This document shows, in pieces, positions 1 through 10,264 of a DNA stretch of 64,000 nt. The stretch is from Paulinella micropora (lineage: Eukaryota > Cercozoa > Imbricatea > Euglyphida > Paulinellidae): positions 141,001 to 205,000 of the forward strand of contig WBZZ01006968.1 of assembly GCA_019918135.1 (NCBI GenBank), read 5' to 3'. Position 1 is the stretch's first letter. Each line of letters starts with the position of its first letter. The notes under the pieces are model-generated. The model ran no database searches, was not told where the DNA came from, and worked only from the letters and a program-made list of their open reading frames with translations. The translations under genes and the position numbers were made by a program.

Positions 1-752
1 ACTCTATGGTCAATGTGCGCCCAACTTCCCTTTTCCCCGACCCGAATTCCAATTCCTTCTTTCTTCACCCCTTCCAGATGTTTCCTCCCTGCTGGCTCGG
101 GTGCTTCTTCCCCCGCACCGTTTCGGTCGCGTGTGCACCCCCGATTAGCCTTAAGTCCACCCCGCTCTGTTTGAGCATGTCCCAAAACTTTTGCGGAATG
201 TGCCCATCGTGTAACTCGAAGGGGCAATCCAACACTCCCCTCGGCCACGCTGATATGGTCCATGCCTCGTGATCCCTGTCCGCCTTCCGTGAGGCCGGAT
301 CTATCTTGGCATTTCATACTTCCCTATTTGCAGCATTCCACCACACCGGGACATACTCGCGGTACATCCGGTTCTCCACCGTATCCTTATCCCAAGACCG
401 GTAGAACTGCAGCATAGGCGGAAGGTTCTTAAGCGCACTTTCCGACTATCGAATCTTCCTCGAGTCCTTCGCCTGTCCCACTGCCTTTATCACAAAAAGA
501 GTATCCTTGTCCCCTTTTGCAACGAATCTAGTTGGGGGTCTGACAAGATAGAACTGATTCAGAACCCAGTTCATCCCCTTTTGCAACGAATCTAGTTGGG
601 GGTCTGACAAGATAGAACTGATCCAGAACCCAGTTCATCCTTCCATAACTTGTGCTTGACATCCACCTGCGAGGGCTCAATAGGCTCCTCCGGCTCCGCC
701 TGCATTTCCGTTTTCCTACGCTTCCCCGGTCTAACTCCTGGTTCCGAGTAAA
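1..752 (-). other. Degenerate 3' part of the retrotransposon
   Basis: This stretch follows the integrase C-terminus on the minus strand. Translating the minus strand gives protein-like segments with Trp, Tyr and charged residues (for example FYRSWDKDTVENRMYREYV, at about 410-350) interrupted by stops. It is therefore probably a decayed continuation of the element or of an extra ORF in it. The plus-strand 88-codon ORF at 6-272 has no recognisable features and I regard it as antisense noise. Confidence 0.4.
511..638. repeat. 64-bp tandem duplication
   Basis: Two consecutive copies of a 64-bp unit start at 511 and 575, each beginning CCCCTTTTGCAACGAATC. They differ by about one base, so the duplication is recent. 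It lies in the degenerate 3' part of the retrotransposon. Confidence 0.9.
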
Positions 753-2312
753 TCAGATCATTATCCGCCGCCCGCTTCGCCGCCTCTGTGGGTGGCTTGC
801 GACTCGCATCTGATCCCTTCCCGCGACCTCAGGCCCTTTGGAGCTTCCCCGGCCGACGCCCTCTTCAGGGACCCGTGCCTTCCTCTCCCCCTGGCCCTTC
901 CGGTCCCCGGGCTTTCCACCATCGGGTTCCTTATCCGTTACCAACTTAGGAGGGTCTTGAAACTCTCCCTTTTCCCTGACGAGCGCTTCCTGGAGCGTCT
1001 CGTTTTCCATTAAGAACGGATCGTACTTAATGAGGCGTCGAACATTAACAATCTTGTTCTCCCCCCTGCCTCTTATCCGATAGTTAAACGGCCCTGTCTG
1101 CTGCACCATCTGATAGGGCCCCTTCCAGTGCACAAACATCTTCGATGATATGCCCTTCGGAACCTGTGGGTAGTACAACATGACGATGTCCCCTGGCTTG
1201 TACGTTACCATAGACAAGTCCTGCTCCAAGGGTTCTTTACTTAGCTGGCGAGTCTGTTCCGCCAGCCTTGCTTGTCGCACCGCTTGCATGGCCTCCATTG
1301 AGACCCGCATACGTACTCCCCCAGAGCTCATCCTCGTCCAGCGCAAGCGCAGGTGCATCCTGATATACCAAGTGTTGGGGCATCACCGGCTCCTGCCCGT
1401 ACACCACCTGATACGGAGATCTACATTCCGCCCCCGCTCCAAGAGCTTTCGATGGCATCGCGTTCATAGCGAACACAAAGCTTGGGACCACCTCCCTCCA
1501 CAAGAGCTGACTCTTCTTGCAGTAGGTCCTTAGGGCCGACTTGAGCGGCCTATGTACCCGCTCGATCTTGCCATTAGCCCTCGAATTGTACGGTGTAACG
1601 TACTGCCAGTGGACCCCGTAATACTTCGCGAGCCTTTCCATCTGCTCATTGTCAAAGGCTGGCCCCTTATCTGAGCAAATCGTCTTGGGGACCCCTACCA
1701 CACATAGGATCCGATCGATCAGCTCCCTGGCTGTCGTCTCCGCCGTAGTGTCCGGCACTGGTATCGCCCAGACGTAATTGCTCGCCCTATCAATGACCGT
1801 CATCAAGAACTTATCCTTCGCCGGCCCCACCGGCGGCAACGGCCCCACGTGGTCCACATGCAGGAACTCAAAGAGCCTTTCCAGCAGTGTAAATTTCCCA
1901 ACTGGGATTTTCCCTTCCACTGGGTTTTTCTTGTTCATCTGACAGGTCGTGCAGCCCTTGACCCTCTTCTTAATGAACTTATCCATCCCTTCCCACCAGA
2001 ATCGCCTTTTGAAAATCCACTGCGTCCTCTGTACCCCCAGGTGATTAACCAACGGGACTACGTGGACGCTACGTAGATCATCTGCCTCAGTTTGGCTGGG
2101 ACCCATAAGACCCACTTTTCCGGGTTCTTGGCCGTCTCCGGTGCCTTGCCTGTGTACCACAGGAGGCCATTCCTCCATGCCAGAGTCTTGAGCTGTGATC
2201 GGATCTTCTCCGTCAACTCATCCCCCGCCAAAAAGTACTGGATCAAGTCCTTGTACTCATCATCGGCCCTCTGACATTGCCTCCATGCTTCCACCGACGC
2301 ACTGTACCGTCC
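753..2312 (-). pseudogene. Retrotransposon integrase with GPY/F C-terminus (frameshifted)
   Basis: This is the integrase that inserts retrotransposon cDNA into host DNA. The N-terminal zinc-binding module shows NHLGVQ...CTTCQ (HHCC type). The DDE core shows HVDHVGPLP (first Asp), a CSDKGPAF segment (second Asp) and NGKIERVHR (Glu). The C-terminal segment KMFVHWKGPYQMV...GPFNYRI matches the GPY/F module. At least two frameshifts occur, near 2080 (between the linker and the zinc module) and near 1300 (before the GPY/F part). No chromodomain is visible after GPY/F. Confidence 0.88.
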
Positions 2313-2313
2313 T

Positions 2314-3414
2314 CTACCTGGATTCCCACTTGAGGTCTGGAATCCGGCCCCGACCCCTCCGAAGCCCCCAACGGCTCTGTAGAGGCACCTCCGGCTCTGG
2401 AGCCGTTTCCACGCCCGGGTCTTCCATGTAGGTTCGGACGGCCGGTGCCGCGTGCCCCTGGCAACAATAGCACTCATGCTCCGCCTTATCCTCATCCAGA
2501 ATAGCGGCTTTATCGGCCTCGTATTCCTTCAGGCGTTGCACGGCCTCCTCTACAAAATGCTCCGTACAGCACTCTGTTTGGCCAACCCCCCGTTCCAACT
2601 GAGTCATCATGACCTTCCTATATTCCCCCTTCTTTGCCTCCATCACCCTAGGCTCTTTCCTGCTAGTCCCCGGAGCCTTATTGGCATTGAAGATCATGTT
2701 CGCCGGCAAGATATCCTTTTGATCCGTCCTCAATGCCAAGTCCTCAAACTCGTCCATCTGCTGCATCGCAGCCAGACATGCGGATGGAGTTGAGTAATTG
2801 ACTCTTGACAAAGAGTCGGCCACAATATTCTTCTTGCCGGGAATGTACTTGACGGTGAAGTCATAACACGATAGCAAAGCCTGCCACCTGGCCAGCCTGC
2901 CCGTGCAATCGTTCGTCATCAACCACATAAGGTTCTGGTGGTCCGTTCTTACCACGATATCCCGTGACCCTCACAAGTATTCCCTGAGTCTTATAAACGA
3001 CCAAACCACCGCCAAGGCTTCCCTCTGCCTTGTACAGTAGTTCTGTTCCGCCCTGTTGAGCTTCCGGCTCAAGTACATGATCGGCCGTAAGACCCCTTTG
3101 TCGTCGTATTGCTGTAGGACCGCCCCGATCGCATACTTAGACGCATCGGTGTCCAGCACATACTGCTTATCCACATCCGGCATCATCAAGATGCAATCCT
3201 TGTTATACTTGGGATCACGAGTCAACATTTCCTCAATGAACTCGAACGTCTCCTCCTGTTTAGGCGTCCACTCTCGCATGTCGCCTTTCAAGTACAGCTC
3301 TCTTAACGGTTTGACCGTCTCCGACCAATTCGGAAAGAACTGACTGTAATATTGCGCAAGCGCAATGAAGGAGAACAACTCCGACCGCGTCTGAGGCCGC
3401 TTAATGCCTTCCAC
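2314..3414 (-). pseudogene. Retrotransposon RNase H region
   Basis: This domain degrades the RNA of the RNA:DNA hybrid. The motifs are YVLDTDASKYAIGAVLQQ, PIMYLSRKLNRAEQNY, REALAVVW, then VRTDHQNLMWLM and PGKKNIVADSLSRV, typical of Ty3/gypsy RNase H and its tail. An in-frame TGA (2971-2973) interrupts the domain just before the VVRTDHQNL motif, so the copy is defective unless read through. A linker to integrase follows. Confidence 0.88.
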
Positions 3415-3427
3415 AGCATCCCTCTTC

Positions 3428-4363
3428 TTAGCCGCAATCGCTACTGTCCAAGTTCACCTTGAGACCAAACTCTCTCACCCGTCGGAAAACATCCTGTATA
3501 TGGGCCAGGTGTTCCTCCATGGTATTGGAGTAGATAATAATATCATCTATGTAACAGAAAGCGTAATCCTCCGCCTTCTGTCCATATTTCTCCATAAACT
3601 CACCTGCCCGTTTATCCTCAAACTGGCGTCTGAGCATTTTCTGCATCGCTGCCTGAAATATGCCCGGTGAGTTCCTCAGACCCATCGGCAATACCTTCGA
3701 TTGGTATAGCGTCATTCCCACTACAAACGCTGTAAGCCACCTGCTCTTTCTGCTGAGCGGGATCTGCCAGAACCCATTCTTGAGGTCCAATACCGAGTAA
3801 AATTTTGCGTGTTTTAACTTGCGCATACAGTCATCGATCTTGGGCAGCGGGTACCGCTCACCCTCGATGATTTTGTTAGCCCGATAGTAATTCACACAAA
3901 ACCTCAGCGCTCCATCCGGCTTTGGAACCATGCGTACATGCGACGAAATCGGGGAGTCCGAAAACTTTGTGAAATCATCTGCTTGTAACTCCTCCGCCTT
4001 CTCCTGGGCAATACTTTCCTCCTTACGGCCCAGGACAGACCTCCTAGAGGCATGCGTGATATTCATCCCCGGAATCTTCCTGAGACGGGCCTCAAAATGC
4101 TTGACCGTCCCCGGCCTAGGCGGATCAAAGATCTCCTTTTCCTTAGCCATCACCTTCTGAAGGCTCTCAAGATTTTTTTCTTTTTCCTTTCCAATCCGCC
4201 CGCATCCGAGCAATTTTATCCTCCCATGACTGGGCGTCCTTCCGATCCCTAAGTTCGGGTGTCTCAGCCATGTCCGACCACGCATCCTCCACCAGGCCAT
4301 CCTCGGAGGGCATTTCCACTTTCTGATGGTACTTGACTTCCGAAAACTCATCCCATTTCCCAA
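3428..4363 (-). pseudogene. Retrotransposon reverse transcriptase
   Basis: The reverse transcriptase palm and fingers are recognisable: SSHVRMVPKPDGALRFCVNY, YPLPKIDD, FYSVLDLKNGFWQIPL, the LPMGLRNSPGIFQ motif and the catalytic FCYIDDII box (YIDD variant of YxDD). The part upstream of about 4190 in this frame is probably out of frame. The true upstream sequence lies in the neighbouring frame, and the two meet at an A-run near 4170. After the catalytic box the frame ends at 3428, close to the start of the RNase H frame. Confidence 0.9.
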
Positions 4364-5324
4364 GGTTCGCCATCCGATCCAGAATCAACGCATACTGGAT
4401 AGGCGCCCTTTTCGTGTAAAACCCTGTGAAGCACGTGAACGCTTGTTCCCGCACCTTCTGAAGGTCACACCCTTTAAGTGAGTTTCTATATGCCAACCCC
4501 TGTTCCCTAGTGCCCAATCTACATGCAATCACCAAATGTTGCTTCCTAGATGGCACCGGGATTGGGTGATCCGCGATCCGGTCCAAAACCTCATCCGCCC
4601 ATAGTGCGTTGTCATGGAACGGTAAGACAATAGAGAACGGTTTATCACCTGCGAAATACTTCGTGAGCCACTTCATTGTCTCTCCGGAATTCCGCGGACA
4701 AAGAGGTTTGTCACCCCACATCATGTCCCCCACAAAATCCAAAATTTCGTCCTCCATTCCCCCCGTTGACACCCACATCGACATCAACGGTTCAACAACG
4801 GCATATTGGCCCGTGATGCCTTTGCATGGAAGCAGTACTGGTTCTGAAGGAACACATAAGGCCCCTTCTTTCCATCCCTGAACCCGCCCATTCCTGCCTC
4901 CACCTTCATATTATGTTCTTCCATGGTGCAAGCCATAATCTGAGCCGACCGGCCCTGAGTTAAGTCCTCCACCGTTGCCTTTTCCCAAGGTCGAACAACC
5001 TTCCTAGCCTTTCCCGCAAGCCCGCGGTACTCGGGTTGGAAATCCTTATAATAATTGTCCAACGCCGGGTGTTGATATGGCTTCGGTATGACCATCTGCA
5101 CCCTTGCGCTTCGCGCAATTGCATGTGGGTCACCGACGCCGTCCGTGCCGTGCTTAGTGTATGACACCGCGTAAGTATCCGTATGGAAGAGAGGAACCTC
5201 TGACCGGCCCCTCACCATATCCTCCGCGTCGTCATCATTACTTCCGTAGTGCATTAAACCTGACCGGCAATCAATTAATGTATTCACCCTATTGAATTGC
5301 ATGAATCCAATCAGCAACTCTCCC
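4167..5324 (-). pseudogene. Retrotransposon upstream polyprotein region, possible protease
   Basis: Two overlapping minus-strand frames (4784-5317 and 4167-4787) precede reverse transcriptase. The first opens with a segment VNTLIDCRSGLMHYG that sits where a retropepsin active site (LIDTGA) would be expected. The match is weak, because the DTG is replaced by DCRSG. The second has no recognisable domain and ends in a basic KGKRKKS at the A-run where the reverse transcriptase frame takes over. The start is lost at the truncation junction. Confidence 0.45.
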
Positions 5325-8300
5325 GGTGGCGGCGCGGAACTCGAGAATGAGCCAGTCGAAGACGATATCTACCGGCGCCAGGAAGTCGGGCAGTGTCCGG
5401 GCCTGCAGCGTCGCGGTGTCGGTCAGGCCTACTGCGGTCCAGTCCACAATTGTCTGCGCCGGACCCTCGCCCAGCGCGACCGACACCTTTAGCACGCCCG
5501 TGTCCCACGAACCGCTGACCTTGAGCCCCCACAAGCGCAGGCGGTACGAGTGCCATTGCTGCAAGGTAACTGCGCGCGATAACATGTGCACCACGGCCAC
5601 GGGGTCGTTCGGGTAGCCCGAAATCAAGCGTACGTAGGACCCGCGTGCTGCGTCCGTGCCGCCCCCCGCGGCACCCGTGGCGACTTGGCTGAGCAGCAGC
5701 CAGTGCGTGCCCCACACGAACGACTGTACTAGTACGTAGTCGCGCGCGCAGCCCGTTCCGCCAGCGGGGAACGCCGAGTCCCAACAAGCGCACGCACCCG
5801 CGCCGTTCACGTTGACGCACTCGGCCCACGGGCACAGCTGCTGGGCGCACTGCAGCGCGCCCGCCAGGGGCGACGCGGTCGGCGTGATGGAAACAGTGGG
5901 CGTGGGCGACGGGCTCACGCAGTCGTAAGCGGTGTCGTCGCGGAGCTCGCAGGAGAACTGTCCGCAGTCCGTCACGTTGTGACAGGAGTTCACGTGGTCC
6001 AGCTCCAGCGCGAACAGCCGTACCTCGGAGCTGTAGCTGGTGGCGGCGCGGAACTCCAGAAACATCCGGTCGAAGCGGATGTCGACCGGCGCCAGGAAGT
6101 CGGGCAGCGTGCGTACCTGCAAGGTGGAGGTTTCGGTCAGGACGAGCGCCGTCCAGTCCACAATTGCCTGCGCGGGGCCCGTCGTTCCGAACGCGACCGA
6201 GACCCGCAGTACGCCCGTGTCCCACGAGCCGGCGACCTTGAGGCCCCGCAGCTGCAGGCTGTACACGTGCCACTGCTCCAGTACCACGGCGCGCGAGAAT
6301 GTGTGCACAACGGCCACGGGGTCGGCGGGGTAGCCCGAGTACAGGCGCACGTACGGGCCGTGCGTAGCATCCGCGCCGCCCGACGCGGCGCCCGAGGCAA
6401 CCGCGCTGTGCAGGGCCTACTGCGTGCCCCACACGAGCAATGTAGCACGTAGTCGCGCGCGCAGCCCGTTGTCAGCGGCGGGAAAGGCGGAAGCCCAACA
6501 AGCGCACGCGCCCGCGCCCAGGGTGTTGACGCACTCGGCCCACGGGCACAACTTCTGCGCGCACAGCAGCGCACCCGCGGGAGGCGACGCGGTCGGCGTG
6601 ATGGAAACCGTGGGCGTGGGCGACGGGCTCACGCAGTCGTAGCGGCCGTCGCTGTGCACCGTGCAGGAAAATTGTCCGCAGTCCACGGTCGCTGCGCACG
6701 CGTTGGTGTGCCTGAGCTCGAGCGCAAACAGCTGCAGGCGTGATCGGACCTCCCACGCCCGCGACCAGAACTTGAGCAGGACTCTGTCGAAGCGCACGAC
6801 TGTTGGCGCGAGGAAGTCGGGGACAGTGTACGCCTGCAGGCTCGAGGTGCTGCTGATGTCCACGTCGCCCCCCGCCAGCACCGTGCGCGCGCCCGCGGGG
6901 CCGAGCGCGACCGCCAGCTCCAGCGTGCCCGCCCACACGGCCGAACGTACGTGTGCCACGGCTTGAGCAGCACCTCGCGCCCAAAGGCGTGCACCAACGT
7001 CACCGTGTCCGTGGTGTACGAGGAGTCAAACATCACGTACCTGCGCTGCGTGCCCTCGTCGGTGTAGCCCTGCGCAAAGCCGTTGTAGTTGCGGCTCTCG
7101 AACGTCCAGTACGGCGAGCCGCTGTTGCAGGCGTAGCTCATCTCGGGCAGCACCAGGTCCTGGGCACAGCCCGTGCCGCTCGCGGCCGGAAAGGCCGAGT
7201 CCCAACAAGCGCACGCCGCCGAGCCGTTTGCGTTGACGCACTCGGCCCATGGGTGCACCTCTTGCGCGCATTGCTCGGCGCCCCCCAGGGGCGAAGCAGA
7301 GGGCGTGACAGAAGCCGTGGGCGTGTGCGTAGGGCTCACGCAGTTGTACTCGCCGTCGCCGAGAACAGCGTAAGAGAACTGTCCGCAATTGACGGACGCT
7401 GCGCAGGCGTTCGTGCGCGTGATCCGCAGAGCAAGGAGCTGGATGCCCGAGTCGGGGTTTGCCGAGGGCCCCAAAAACCGGAGAAAGACACGGTCGAAGC
7501 GCACGCTGGTGGTCACAGTGATTTCAGGCAGCACCAGCGTTCCTAGGGTGTCGGTGAAGCCGGCCAGAGCCCACGTCCTGAGCACAAAGCCCCCACCGCT
7601 ATTGCCGAGGGCCAGCGAAATCTCCAGGATGCCGGCGTTGGCTGCCGGGAGCTCTTTGCGGGCTATGAGGCTGAGGCTGTAAGTGAGCCAGGGCCTAAGC
7701 TCCACCTGCTGCCCGAACACGTGCACTACGGCGACAGTGTCTTCCGCGTACCTGCACCGCAGCAGCAAGTAACGACCGTGGTCGGTGTCTCCCAGTGCAG
7801 TGCCGGCGCCGCTAGACTTGTTGAAGGCCCAGTACGGCGAGTCGCTGTTTCCGGCGTAGCTGAACTCCAGCACCACGAGATCCCGCGCGCAGCCGCCTGT
7901 GGTCGGGATCGAGGTGGCCCAGCAAGGGCACGCGGCTGCACCGATCGTGTTGACGCATTCGGCCCACACACACAAATCTTGTTGGCACTGCTGCGCTCCC
8001 GTCGTCAGTGGGGTGGACGTGGGCGACGGACTGTCGGACACAGTCGCGGACACGGACCGGGTGGCGGACTCGGATAACGACGGACTGCCGGACGCGGGCT
8101 CGGATATCGACGGACTGTCGGATGCGGAGGTCGATGCCGACGGACTGTCGGACGCGGAGGTCGATAACGAATGGCTGCTGGACGCGGAGGTCGATGACGA
8201 CTGGCTACTGGACGCAGACTCCGTGACGGACGGGCTGTCGGACGCGCTGCGACTCCCGGAGACTGACACGGTCGCGGTGACACTATCGCTGGCGCCGAGG

Positions 8301-9385
8301 CTCTTGCTCGCGGTCGGTGTCATCGACACAGTCGGCGTCGCGGACGTACTCGAGCTGGCCGAGGCGGTCGCAGACTTGGTCGGACTGGCCGAGGCGGTTG
8401 CGGACGTGGTCGGGCTGGCCGAGGCGGTCTCGGACGCACTCGAGCTGGCCGAGGCGGTCGCGGACGCACTCGGGCTGGCCGAGGCGGACGGGAGCCAGAC
8501 CGTACAGGCTGGCGGCGGGTCCGCGGTGCCGAGGCAGGACTCCCGCGTCGCGTGCAACAGCGCCGGGGGCGCGCCCTGTAGGATCGACTGTGCATCCTGC
8601 AGGCTGTCCAACGCCCAATGCGACAGGTCAGCGCTCACTACCGACCGCGCGAACATGCCTGTCGCGTTAGAGACTAACGACAAATTCCAACGCTCGAGGC
8701 CACCGATTACGTCGGCGTTTGTGTACCGGCAAACATGTAAGCAGTGTCGACAGCGGCCGACATGTTCCAGGTGCTGACGTCCGCAAACGCTAACCGCGGT
8801 GAGTCTGCAAAAGCGCCGCGCCAGACCTGTGCCGCACCGTGTCCTAATGCTCGAGACGTCGAACGTCGCAGCTGCTAGCCCTGCGAAGCTATACGCGAAG
8901 CTCGTGACTTGCGAGGTGTCCAGCTGCCAGAGGGGCGGAATTTGCACTAACCGTGTTTCGCCGTAGAAGTGGTAGCCGCTGCCAGTGTCCAGCTGCAGCC
9001 CACCCCACTGCTCAATCTTCAGCAAGCGCACGTCACCGCTCGTGTACTGATCATGCCACGTTGGCGTCATGGCCCAGCCCGCTACGGTGCCCTTCATAAT
9101 CACTGAGAAGACGCCGGGCGCTGCGTACACGTGTGTACACGGGCCGGGCGCTACGCATACTGACACGGGTGTGCCGTCGCCCCAGCTGACCTGCAAGGTT
9201 TCTGCCAGCCGCCGGCGCCGCGCGGGCGACTGCCCAAGAAAACTAGCGGCGGGCAGTGTCCACACCGAACCGACCGCATCCACTTGTAGATCTAACACCA
9301 AATCATCAGGAGCGGCGGCCACTGCTGTGCACGCTTGTGCGCACCAGACGGTGCTGCTTAGCCATAGTAGCAATTTGTACGCCAT
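5325..9385 (-). pseudogene. Modular secreted/surface protein with BspA-like (DUF285) and Cys-rich repeats, broken
   Basis: The start ATG at 9385 opens a signal peptide (MAYKLLLWLSSTVWCAQA). Next come a BspA/DUF285-like region (DTSQV...SFAYSFAG, STWNMSAAVDTAYMFAG, LSHWALD), a Ser/Thr/Ala-rich stalk of 'SASAS' type, and four copies of a ~210-residue module. Each module combines an EGF-like knot (CxxxLCxWAECVNxxGAxACxCW) with a beta-rich, lectin-like domain. Frameshifts are seen near 8830, 8720, 6955 and 6440. The fourth module is cut off at 5325 by the retrotransposon. The predicted place is the cell or virion surface. Function is inferred only as adhesion or display. Confidence 0.75.
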
Positions 9386-10264
9386 GGCTTTTAACTTTGA
9401 GAAGACTCGACAAAAAAAAGAAAGGAGGGGCAAAGGGAGGGGGGGGGGGGGCTCTGGGACAATGTTCGGGCGCGGGGAGGGAGAGAGGAGAAGGGAGAAG
9501 GGAGAGGGGAGAAGGGAGAAGGGAGAGGGAGAACAAAAAGGCAGCGCCCATATCCGGCCAAACGAGTATATCTACCCGACCGGAAAGTCTGGCCACTCGT
9601 GCCACCCGACCGGAAAAGTCTGCCACTCGTGCCACCCGGCAGGAAAAGTCTGGCCACTCGTGCCACCCGACCCGAAAAGTCTGGCCACTCGTGCCACTCG
9701 ACCTGAAAAGTCTGGCTACTCGTGCCACGCGACCGGCCAAGCCAGCTACTCGTGCCCAGCACCGCCGGCGGTGCTCGTGCCAGTGCAGGGCCTGGTGCAA
9801 GTAACCACAGTACAGCTGGCAACCGCACGAGCCGCACTCGTACAGCGCACGGGGCGCCGCGCGCTGACAGCGCGGGTAGCCACAGCGCAGCTGCACCCAA
9901 GCGGCGGGGGCCGCAGCGCAGCCCCGTGCTGGCCGACGCACTCTGCTCTTTGCAGGGCCAGCGCCCGGGCCCGCCGCCCCGTACCGAGCGGGGTGCCCTG
10001 CGGGGGGCAGGCCGTCCTCCCCGCGCCAGCGGCCCCCCCCCCCCCCCCCCCCCCCCCCCCGCCAGCGGGCCCCCCGCCTACGGGCCAACGGGCCCCCCGC
10101 CCACGCGCCTCCCGCCAGCGGGCCCCCCGCCAGAGCGCGTGTGCCGCGGGGGGGGGGGGGGGGGGAAGGGGGGTGTCCCCCCCCCCCCCCCCCCAGCCTT
10201 CTTCTCCCTCCGGCCACCACGCGTGGGGGAGTGCCGGCCGGCCGCGACGAAGAGACAATCAGAC
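9386..10264. other. Intergenic, purine tracts, minisatellite and G/C homopolymers
   Basis: This gap lies between the divergent surface-protein and helicase genes. It holds a G run (about 9437-9451), an AG-rich tract (to about 9535), a 30-31-bp minisatellite (9574-9756), a C run of about 33 bases near 10028-10061, and G then C runs at 10149-10194. Long ORFs here on both strands are composition artefacts. Confidence 0.7.
9574..9756. repeat. 30-31-bp minisatellite, six units
   Basis: Six consecutive units start at 9574, 9604, 9634, 9665, 9696 and 9727. Each is close to ACCCGACCGGAAAAGTCTGG followed by CCACTCGTGCC. Divergence increases toward the last unit. The array sits about 190 bp upstream of the surface-protein start. 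Confidence 0.93.

Larger units (their letters stand above)
1..5324 (-). mobile_element. Ty3/gypsy retrotransposon, 5'-truncated and decayed
   Basis: Read on the minus strand, the domains run in the order possible protease/gag-pol linker, reverse transcriptase, RNase H, zinc-binding integrase and a GPY/F-type C-terminus, which is the Ty3/gypsy (Metaviridae) order. The reading frame is broken several times. The 5' side ends abruptly at about 5324/5325, where the sequence becomes a module of the neighbouring surface-protein gene, so no gag or 5' LTR is present. The 3' side runs off the window and no LTR pair can be seen. The element class is clear; the exact outer limit on the left is unknown. 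Confidence 0.9.

Noticed and set aside
8005-8777. Plus-strand ORF of Asp/Leu-rich repeats opposite the Ser-rich stalk
   Set aside because: Antisense of the 'SASAS' stalk of the surface protein; the periodicity comes from the true frame.
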